Source: an uncultured Pelagibacteraceae bacterium (GTDB lineage: Bacteria; Pseudomonadota; Alphaproteobacteria; Pelagibacterales; Pelagibacteraceae). From it: a DNA stretch of 64,000 nt. The notes under the pieces are model-generated. The model did no database searches and was not told the origin of the DNA. It saw only the letters and a list, made by a program, of their open reading frames with translations. Within the stretch, counting starts at the first letter, position 1. Each line of letters begins with the position of its first letter. The translations under genes and the position numbers were made by a program. Location of the stretch: NCBI GenBank assembly GCA_902610515.1, contig CACLVZ010000004.1:1-64000 (forward strand), in the 5' to 3' direction. Of the stretch, positions 58,143 through 64,000 are shown piece after piece.

Positions 58143-59156
58143 ATGAAAAGATTTATTGTTACTGGTGGCTACGGTTTTATTGGCAGTAATTTAGTTAGGT
58201 TGCTCCTTAAAAAAAAATATAAAGTTCTAAATATTGATAATTTTTCCTATTCCGCTCAAAAGTATAATTTACGTGGAATTTCTAATAAAAATTACATTTT
58301 TAAAAAAGTTGATATTAACAATAGAAACAAGCTAAGGAAAATCTTAAAAAATTTTAAACCCCATGGCATATTTAACTTAGCAGCAGATACTCATGTGGAC
58401 AGATCTATTGACGACTCCTCAAATTTTATAAAGAACAACATCTTAGGAGTATTTAATTTATTAGAGGCACTTAAATCAGTTAAAAATAAAATCAAATTAA
58501 TTCACGTTTCAACTGACGAGGTTTACGGAGATATTAAAGGATCAAAAAGGTCTAACGAAAAACATACTTATGATCCTAGTTCACCTTATTCTGCATCCAA
58601 AGCATCGTCTGATCACTTAGTGTTATCATATGTCAAAACATATAAGTTAAATGCAGTTATTACTAATTGTTCAAATAATTATGGTCCTAGACAATTCCCT
58701 GAAAAAATTATTCCTAAAATGATATTTAATGTGATTAAAAATAAACCTTTGCCTATTTATTCTAAAGGAAAAAATTCTAGAGAATGGATTTATGTTGACG
58801 ATCATTGCGAAGCTTTAATTAGTTTATTTTTTAAAGGAAAAAAAGGTGAAAAATATAATATTGGATCAGGTTTTAATTGTAGTAATTTATATTTGGTAAA
58901 ATCAATTTTAAAAAAATTTAAAAAAAGTAAAATTAAAATAGGCTCAAAAGTAAAAATTAAATTTGTGAAAGATAGGCCAGGCCACGATCTTAGATACGCT
59001 TTGGATAGTAAAAAATTGATAAGAACTATTAACTGGAAGCCTAAAATAGCCTTTGAAAAAGGAATAGAAAAAACAGTAGAATGGTATATTAAAAATCCAG
59101 AGTTTTTTAGGAGGATTTCAAAAAAACTTTTTAACAAGAGACTTGGCGTATTATGA
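58143..59156 (+). CDS. rfbB: dTDP-glucose 4,6-dehydratase
   Basis: The 337-aa protein has FIVTGGYGFIGSNLVRLLLKK (residues 3-23), the NLAADTHVDRSIDDSSNFIKNNILGVFNLLEAL block, the STDEVYGD catalytic segment (about 122-129), YSASKASSDHL (YxxxK, about 148-158), NNYGPRQFPEKIIPKM and WIYVDDHCEAL, all standard for RfbB/RmlB. It makes dTDP-4-keto-6-deoxyglucose. It overlaps the rfbD-like gene by 4 bp. The nucleotidyltransferase rfbA is not in the window. Confidence 0.94.
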   Translation: MKRFIVTGGYGFIGSNLVRLLLKKKYKVLNIDNFSYSAQKYNLRGISNKNYIFKKVDINNRNKLRKILKNFKPHGIFNLAADTHVDRSIDDSSNFIKNNILGVFNLLEALKSVKNKIKLIHVSTDEVYGDIKGSKRSNEKHTYDPSSPYSASKASSDHLVLSYVKTYKLNAVITNCSNNYGPRQFPEKIIPKMIFNVIKNKPLPIYSKGKNSREWIYVDDHCEALISLFFKGKKGEKYNIGSGFNCSNLYLVKSILKKFKKSKIKIGSKVKIKFVKDRPGHDLRYALDSKKLIRTINWKPKIAFEKGIEKTVEWYIKNPEFFRRISKKLFNKRLGVL

Positions 59157-59854
59157 CAAAAAAAATACTTGTTACTGGGGGAAACAGTAGGTTTGGTAAA
59201 GAACTTCAAAAAGTAAAGAGCAAGTATAAATTTATTTTTCTAGACAAAAAAAAGTTAGACATACAATCTATTAGGTCAATTAAAAAAAATATCAATAAGG
59301 TGAAACCAGATTGCGTTTTGCATTTAGCAGGCTTATCTAGACCTATGTCAATACATGAAAAAAAGATAAAAAAAAGCATTGATTTAAATATTATTGGTAC
59401 CGCAAACTTAGTAAAAAGCTGTTCAGAGAAAAATATTAAGTTAATTTTTTTTTCGACTAGTTATGTTTACCCAGGAAAAAAAGGTAACTATAATGAAAAA
59501 GATGCCTTGTTACCTTGGAATAATTACGGCTGGTCAAAACTCGGGGCAGAAGCTTCAGTTCAAATGTATAAAAACTCTCTAATTATTAGAGCTTGTATGA
59601 CTGAGAGACCTTTTGTACATAAAACTGCGTTTAGTAATGTGACTTCAAATTTTATATTTCATGATGAATTTGTAAAACTTTTTCTCAAAGTGATAGATAA
59701 AAAAGGGATTATAAATATTGGAGGAAAAAGCCAAACTATTTTTACTTTTGCAAAAAAATATAATAAGAAAATCAAAAAGATTAAATCAAAAAAACAGATG
59801 CCGCTTAAAATATATATGAATTTAAATAAATTTAAAAAATTAGCAAGAAAATGA
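59153..59854 (+). CDS. RfbD-like sugar-nucleotide reductase (short)
   Basis: The 233-aa SDR has KKILVTGGNSRFGKELQ (about residues 2-18), CVLHLAGLSRPM, STSYVYPGKKGNYNEKD (about 98-114) and YGWSKLGAE (YxxxK). It resembles RmlD/dTDP-4-dehydrorhamnose reductase in pattern, but at 233 residues it is shorter than the usual 290 or so and lacks much of the C-terminal substrate domain; GlyxxxxxGly spacing is also slightly unusual. Its place between rfbB and rfbC argues for a deoxysugar reductase. Four-base overlaps on both sides show tight coupling. Confidence 0.78.
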   Translation: MTKKILVTGGNSRFGKELQKVKSKYKFIFLDKKKLDIQSIRSIKKNINKVKPDCVLHLAGLSRPMSIHEKKIKKSIDLNIIGTANLVKSCSEKNIKLIFFSTSYVYPGKKGNYNEKDALLPWNNYGWSKLGAEASVQMYKNSLIIRACMTERPFVHKTAFSNVTSNFIFHDEFVKLFLKVIDKKGIINIGGKSQTIFTFAKKYNKKIKKIKSKKQMPLKIYMNLNKFKKLARK

Positions 59855-60387
59855 ATTTAATAAAAACAAAGTTTAAAGATTTAATAATAATTAGGCAAAA
59901 AAAAAATAAAGATAACAGAGGTAGCCTCAGAGAGACTTTTAGCAATTTAGTTCTCAAAAATAAAAAATTCGTATTCGAGTATTGCACAAGTTCAAAATCA
60001 AATTCCCTAAGAGGTTTTCATTTTCAATATAAATTTCAACAAGCTAAGTACGTGAATGTATTAAAAGGTAAAATATTAGATTGTGTAATTGATTTAAGAA
60101 AAAATTCAAAAACATTTGGAAAAGTTTTTAAAATAGTATTGTCTGAAAAAAATTGTCTTGGCTTATATATACCTGAAGGATTTGCTCATGCTTATTTTAG
60201 CTACGAAAAAACTAATATTATTTATTACAAATTAACAAATTATTATAAAAAAAAATTTGAGAGTGGTGTTAATGCAATGGACAAAAAACTAAAAATTAAA
60301 TGGCCGAAAAAAAATCTTTTAATTTCTAACAAAGATAAAAATCTACCAAGTTTTGAAAGTTTTAAAAAAAATTTTAAGTATTTGTAG
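59851..60387 (+). CDS. rfbC: dTDP-4-dehydrorhamnose 3,5-epimerase-like protein
   Basis: The 178-aa cupin-type epimerase has DNRGSLRETFSN (about residues 24-35), SKSNSLRGFHFQYKFQQAKYVNVLKGKILDCVIDLRKNSKTFGK (with the conserved RGxHxQ, about 48-92), LYIPEGFAHAYFS (about 106-118) and YYK. Residues expected at the active site (His in RGFHFQ, Tyr in YYKLTNYY) appear present. Its TAG stop directly abuts the encoded CCA of the convergent tRNA-Met (no intervening base). Confidence 0.88.
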   Translation: MNLIKTKFKDLIIIRQKKNKDNRGSLRETFSNLVLKNKKFVFEYCTSSKSNSLRGFHFQYKFQQAKYVNVLKGKILDCVIDLRKNSKTFGKVFKIVLSEKNCLGLYIPEGFAHAYFSYEKTNIIYYKLTNYYKKKFESGVNAMDKKLKIKWPKKNLLISNKDKNLPSFESFKKNFKYL

Positions 60388-60464
60388 TGGTAGCGAGGGG
60401 CGGATTCGAACCGCCGACCCCAGGCTTATGAGTCCTGTGCTCTAACCAACTGAGCTACCTCGCC
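60388..60464 (-). tRNA. tRNA-Met(CAT), elongator type
   Basis: On the minus strand the 77-nt gene begins GGCGAGG and ends CCTCGCT-A-CCA, the acceptor stem closing with one G-U pair. D-arm TAGCTCAGTTGGTTAGAGC, anticodon loop CTCATAA and T-arm GGTTCGAATCC are normal. Anticodon CAT with CTCATAA loop fits an elongator Met tRNA; Ile2 (lysidine) is less likely. The gene touches rfbC of the opposite strand. Confidence 0.93.
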
Positions 60465-60490
60465 AAAAACTTTTTATAATACATTTAATT

Positions 60491-60511
60491 AACTAAATCA
60501 TTAATTTAGTT
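60491..60511. terminator. weak AT-rich stem-loop
   Basis: AACTAAAT (60491-60498) and ATTTAGTT (60504-60511) form an 8-bp stem with a 5-nt loop. On the plus strand TTTAG follows, a weak T-run. It lies between the small membrane-protein gene and tRNA-Met; its role as a terminator is a guess. Confidence 0.3.
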
Positions 60512-60540
60512 TTTAGTAATACTGCGGAAATTTTTTAATT

Positions 60541-60723
60541 TTAAAGAGTAAGAATAATACCAAATACAGTAACAGCTGAAACTGCAGCAACACTTAGTGC
60601 TAAATTTCTGTTTCTCTCAATTTTTTTTTCTTCATTAATTCTAGACAATAGGTCAGTAAGCTTTACCTTGCTTTGGCTATTCAGTTTTTGTGCTTGATTG
60701 TCTAGTTTATAATGCGTGCTCAT
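60541..60723 (-). CDS. small C-terminally anchored membrane protein
   Basis: The 60-aa frame starts with ATG at 60723 (a longer upstream extension is less credible). The N-terminal two thirds are polar and helical (STHYKLDNQAQKLNSQSKVKL, then RINEEKKIERNRN), followed by one hydrophobic segment (NLALSVAAVSAVTVFGIILTL), the shape of a tail-anchored protein with the bulk in the cytoplasm. No family recognised and no function proposed. The regular helical pattern and clean anchor support a real gene. Confidence 0.6.
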   Translation of the reverse strand: MSTHYKLDNQAQKLNSQSKVKLTDLLSRINEEKKIERNRNLALSVAAVSAVTVFGIILTL

Positions 60724-60842
60724 CTGAATTAATTTAATCAAAAATTTAATGCTTTTTGAATACCTTATTGTTGCAAAATGGGTTGAAACACTGATTCGGC
60801 CCAAAATGATTAAAAATTTTTAAAACTGTTTTTAAATCTGAA

Positions 60843-62180
60843 TTAAGATTTGGCGAAATTAGATATGCCTGTTCTTAATTTTTCGACGATCTCATCAATG
60901 TGTTTTTTTTCACAGATAAAAGGAGGGGCTATTATTAGAGCATCGCCTGTTGGCTTTATATTTAAACCAGCCTTGTAGCATTCTTTGTACACTTGGAAAC
61001 CAGCCTTACCAGGTTTGTCTCTCATTTTTATGTCTATGCCTCCTAACAATCCATAATTACGAATACTTTCAATACAATTAAGATCTTTTAAAGAGTGCAA
61101 TCCATCCTCAAAATACTTTGAGATTTGTTTTACTCTGTTGAAAATATCTTCTTTTTCAAATATTTTTTGAACTGCAATAGCTGCTGATACAGCTACAGGA
61201 ATTCCAGAATAAGTGTATCCATGAAATAACTCGACTGCTCCATCCGGTGAAGCATCCATAACTGACTGATAGATTTTTTCTCTAACTGCTACTACTCCCA
61301 TAGGCACAATCCCATTTGTTGTAGCTTTTGCCATTGTTATAATATCTGGAGTTACGCCAAATTCTTGGGCTGCGAAAGCTGACCCTGTCCTTCCCCAACC
61401 AGTGACGACTTCATCAAAAATTAAAAGTATACCGTGCTTGTCACAAATTTTTCTTAACTTTTGTAAATAATTTTTAGGAGGAATTAAAGTACCAGTTGAT
61501 CCTGCAATTGGTTCAACGATACATGCAGCTATGTTTTCACCACCTAATTTTTTAGCAATAACCTCTAAATCATCTGCTAGCTCAGATCCTGTATCAGGTT
61601 GACCTTTTATAAACTTATGTTCAGGTAAAAAAGTGTGTCTCATGTGTTCTACACCTGGCATTAAAATATTTTTAAATTCTTTTGAATTATTTGGGATACC
61701 TCCAACTGTTAAAGCTCCAATATTCATACCATGATAACCTCTTTCTCTTCCAACAAATTTAAATCTATTCTTTTGACCAATAGATCTAAAATATGCCACT
61801 GCGATCTTTATTGCTGTTTCTACTGCAGTAGATCCGCAGATTGTGTAAAATATTCTATTTAAATCTTCAGGAGTTTTTTGAGCGATCATTGTTGCTAATT
61901 CAAATGAACCTCCATAACCTTGTTGGAAAGGCATTGTGTAATCTAAATTTTCTAACTGATTTTTAATTGCTTCGATAATCTCTTTGCGCCCATGGCCAAG
62001 GGGGTTACAATACAATCCAGAACTACCATCAATTAAAATCTTTCCGTCATGAGTATGAAGATAAATGCCTTCTGCTTTTACTATGATACGAGGGTTTTTC
62101 TTAAAATCTTTATTAGATGAAAATGGCATCCAATGTTCATTCAAAGAATTAGGTATTTTTGATTGAAATGAGGTACTCAT
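60843..62180 (-). CDS. omega-amino acid:pyruvate aminotransferase family
   Basis: The 445-aa class III PLP aminotransferase has NEHWMPFSSNKDFKKNPRIIVKAEGIYLHTHDGKILIDGSSGLYC (N-terminal family signature of the beta-alanine:pyruvate group), a GSTAVETAIK PLP-phosphate segment (about residues 116-125), FDEVVTGWGRTG (about 255-266) and the Schiff-base lysine in ITMAKATTNG (about 285). In the group, beta-alanine, taurine and other amines donate to pyruvate; the substrate is not settled. It is divergent from the SGNH-like gene (57 bp). Confidence 0.88.
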   Translation of the reverse strand: MSTSFQSKIPNSLNEHWMPFSSNKDFKKNPRIIVKAEGIYLHTHDGKILIDGSSGLYCNPLGHGRKEIIEAIKNQLENLDYTMPFQQGYGGSFELATMIAQKTPEDLNRIFYTICGSTAVETAIKIAVAYFRSIGQKNRFKFVGRERGYHGMNIGALTVGGIPNNSKEFKNILMPGVEHMRHTFLPEHKFIKGQPDTGSELADDLEVIAKKLGGENIAACIVEPIAGSTGTLIPPKNYLQKLRKICDKHGILLIFDEVVTGWGRTGSAFAAQEFGVTPDIITMAKATTNGIVPMGVVAVREKIYQSVMDASPDGAVELFHGYTYSGIPVAVSAAIAVQKIFEKEDIFNRVKQISKYFEDGLHSLKDLNCIESIRNYGLLGGIDIKMRDKPGKAGFQVYKECYKAGLNIKPTGDALIIAPPFICEKKHIDEIVEKLRTGISNFAKS

Positions 62181-62237
62181 TATTAAGTTATAGCAAAGTA
62201 ACTTTTTGAATGCTATCTAAATATTATAAGAAAATTA

Positions 62238-63386
62238 ATGAAAAAATTATACTTTATTGTTGTTTTAATAATAATTGATTTGCTACTTTCACAATTATTT
62301 TTGCTAAAGTTTTTAGAGAACGATCTTATAAAAGCGAATAAGGATAGTTTTGAGAATAGAGTATTCAACAAAAACTATAATTATACATTTAAAAAACAAG
62401 CTCAATTCACTTCTCGATATGATGACAATATTTACCAAATCTTTACTAATGATCTAGGATTTAGAGATGATAGTACTCAACCATTAGATAGGGATAAAGA
62501 ATATTCAATTTTAATTGGTGATAGTTTTATTGAAGGAGTTGGTCTTGATTATAAAGATACAATTGTAGGAATAATGAATAAAAAACTGGCAAATAATAAA
62601 TTTAAGTTTCTCAATGCAGGAGTAGCATCATACTCGAGTTATATTTACTTAAGAAAAATTGAGGACATAATTAAAAACAATGGTGATTTAAAAGTTAAAA
62701 AGGTAATTGTTTTTCTTGATAAAAGTGACGTATCTGATGATGAAAAGTACTTAAATAAACCTGCTTTTTTTAAAAATACTAAAGGAAAATTTATTAATCA
62801 AAGAAAGGAAGATTTTTGGGGAGATTTAAGAGAATTGAGTTTTTGGAGATTTTACACAAAACAAACTATTTCAGGAAAAATAATTAAATTAGGCACAGAT
62901 CAAATTGAAAATTTTTTATCAAATATTAAAAAAAGATCTTTTATTTCAAAAAAATTAAACAAAAGTTTTTTTGAGGTAACTGAAATAGAAATTAAAGCTA
63001 TTAAATCGATTAATAATAAGCCACACATAAGAAACTGGTATTTAGGTCCTACGTGGGAAGAGAGAACAAAAAAAAATATCAAGTTTTCTGTAGAAAATTT
63101 AAATAAATTAAAAGATTTTTTAAGGAAAAAAAATATTGATTTCTTAGTAGTTTTATATCCTTGGTCATTTGAAATTGATAATGAGGAAATAAGAAAAAAA
63201 TATTTAGAATTTATTATTCCACTCTTAAATGAAAATAAGATTAATAATTTATCCGTTTACGAAGGATTTCTAAAAGGAAATATTTATGAGAGTATAGGTA
63301 AAAATTATCTTTATAATGACATTCATTTTAATAAGTATGGTAATCAGGTTATAGTTAACGAATTATTAAGAAAAATAAATCAGTGA
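62238..63386 (+). CDS. SGNH-hydrolase-like membrane-anchored protein
   Basis: The 382-aa protein starts with an uncleaved-looking membrane segment (LYFIVVLIIIDLLLSQLFLLKF). An SGNH/GDSL-type active site is suggested by ILIGDSFIEGVG (GDS, about residues 89-100), FLNAGVASYSS (Gly/Asn region) and a C-terminal DIHFNKYGN (DxxH, about 359-367). Such proteins remove or transfer acyl groups on surface glycans (compare AlgX/PatB-like domains). The role here is inferred. It overlaps the next gene by 4 bp (GTGA). Confidence 0.75.
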   Translation: MKKLYFIVVLIIIDLLLSQLFLLKFLENDLIKANKDSFENRVFNKNYNYTFKKQAQFTSRYDDNIYQIFTNDLGFRDDSTQPLDRDKEYSILIGDSFIEGVGLDYKDTIVGIMNKKLANNKFKFLNAGVASYSSYIYLRKIEDIIKNNGDLKVKKVIVFLDKSDVSDDEKYLNKPAFFKNTKGKFINQRKEDFWGDLRELSFWRFYTKQTISGKIIKLGTDQIENFLSNIKKRSFISKKLNKSFFEVTEIEIKAIKSINNKPHIRNWYLGPTWEERTKKNIKFSVENLNKLKDFLRKKNIDFLVVLYPWSFEIDNEEIRKKYLEFIIPLLNENKINNLSVYEGFLKGNIYESIGKNYLYNDIHFNKYGNQVIVNELLRKINQ

Positions 63387-64000
63387 AAAAATTAAAAAAC
63401 TGGGATAATAAAACTTGGTTATCATCTAGATCTTATATTTCTCAATTTAACAAATTTCTTAAATTAAGAGTTAACCTAAACAAAAATTCAAAAATTTTAG
63501 ATATAGGCTGTGGAAGAGCAAATATAATCAGTTCACTTCATAAAAAGTACAAATTTAAGAATAAACCTGTTGGTATCGACATTGTTAGAAATAAGGATAT
63601 AAAAAAGAATATTATTTTCAAAAAAATTAACGCTTCTAAATATTTGGAAAAAAATCAGAATTACGATCTTATTTTAATGAAGCAAACAATTCATTTTTTT
63701 ACACAAAAAAAATTGGATAGTCTGCTCAATCTTGCTAAAAAAAGCTTAAATCCTAAAGGTAAAATATTGATTTTTTCACTTAAAACAAAAAATAACTCGA
63801 TACCTTGCTTTAAAAAAATGAGAAAAAAATTAGAAAAAAGTTTAAAAAGAGATGAAGTTTTATTTAAGATAATTAAAAAAAACTTAAAAGAAATAAGCTA
63901 CACATATTTTAACTTTAAAGTAAATATCTCGAAACAAAAATACATAAGAATGATCAGAGAAAGATACATTTCATGCTTATTAAATATGAGTAGTAAAGAA
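63383..64000 (+). CDS. class I SAM methyltransferase, C-terminus cut by the window edge
   Basis: The frame opens with GTG at 63383, overlapping the preceding stop, and continues to the window end without a stop (206 codons seen). Motif I is SKILDIGCGRANIISSL (about residues 36-52), followed by VGIDIVRN, LILMKQTIHFF and KGKILIFSL. It resembles Methyltransf_23/25 proteins; the substrate is unknown. The pairing with an SGNH-like protein suggests modification of a surface molecule, which is inference. Confidence 0.78.
   Translation, partial: MKKLKNWDNKTWLSSRSYISQFNKFLKLRVNLNKNSKILDIGCGRANIISSLHKKYKFKNKPVGIDIVRNKDIKKNIIFKKINASKYLEKNQNYDLILMKQTIHFFTQKKLDSLLNLAKKSLNPKGKILIFSLKTKNNSIPCFKKMRKKLEKSLKRDEVLFKIIKKNLKEISYTYFNFKVNISKQKYIRMIRERYISCLLNMSSKE

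Noticed and set aside
1-64000. CRISPR arrays, transposases, prophage structural genes
   Set aside because: No regularly spaced repeats with unique spacers and no recognisable transposase or phage protein were seen on either strand.

Overview
The window is a very AT-rich, gene-dense chromosomal segment that reads like an alphaproteobacterium of the SAR11 clade (Pelagibacterales). Grounds for this are the low GC, lysine/asparagine/isoleucine-rich proteins, near-absent intergenic space, very small gene overlaps and the gene repertoire (purS-purQ-purL, betaine transport, SpeD-SpeE, MTA salvage, Zur-controlled zinc uptake, surface-sugar genes). The assignment is an inference from composition and content; no rRNA is present. 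No CRISPR array, transposase or integrase gene was seen.

Left end (1-4174): a truncated methyltransferase gene, an intact tRNA-Leu(TAA), then a 3.4-kb island of three minus-strand genes for exported enzymes (beta-lactamase-fold serine hydrolase, alpha/beta hydrolase, polysaccharide-lyase-like protein). The island lies between two identical 40-bp copies of the 5' half of the tRNA-Leu gene. Just inside each copy is a 35-bp near-identical direct repeat built on an 11-bp tandem motif, which is the layout of the attL/attR and arm sites of a tyrosine recombinase, but no recombinase gene is present. This is the most unusual structure in the window.

4175-23293: housekeeping genes. These are a GT9 glycosyltransferase, a CinA-like protein, sfsA, map, the purine run purB-purC-purS-purQ-purL followed by a BolA protein and grxD, then a minus-strand run of a methyltransferase, rpsD, trmJ, cimA, cysS, nadE, class II DAHP synthase, a short beta-carbonic-anhydrase-like gene, glmS and a free-standing acetyltransferase half of GlmU.

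23363-33780: gph, a LysE exporter, prpB-prpC with a small membrane protein and a homocysteine S-methyltransferase, a glycine-betaine permease with two tandem ProX paralogues (no ProV ATPase nearby), then zur-znuB-znuC and divergent znuA with two perfect Zur boxes between znuC and znuA.

33786-50855: a circularly permuted ATP-grasp gene divergent from an Anbu proteasome-like protease, class I ribonucleotide reductase (nrdAB, with probable NrdR boxes), a phosphohexomutase, a TauE/SafE exporter, dusA, rpoZ with an acidic tail, an MFS transporter, an oxidoreductase, and several hydrolases, redoxins and glycosyltransferases.

50902-64000: a polyamine/methylthioadenosine operon (mtnP-mtnA-class II aldolase-fused SpeD-SpeE-nitrilase) that couples spermidine synthesis to disposal of its by-product, then apt, an apparent surface-polysaccharide locus (epimerase, GT2, rfbB, an rfbD-like gene, rfbC) ending exactly at tRNA-Met, a small membrane protein, an omega-amino-acid aminotransferase, an SGNH-hydrolase-like membrane protein and a truncated methyltransferase.

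Two architectural features recur. All ten convergent protein-gene pairs have between 14 bp of overlap and 5 bp of gap, three of them sharing a TTAA double stop. Some divergent pairs are nearly as tight, one with start codons 2 bp apart, so promoters and terminators must often lie inside coding sequence.
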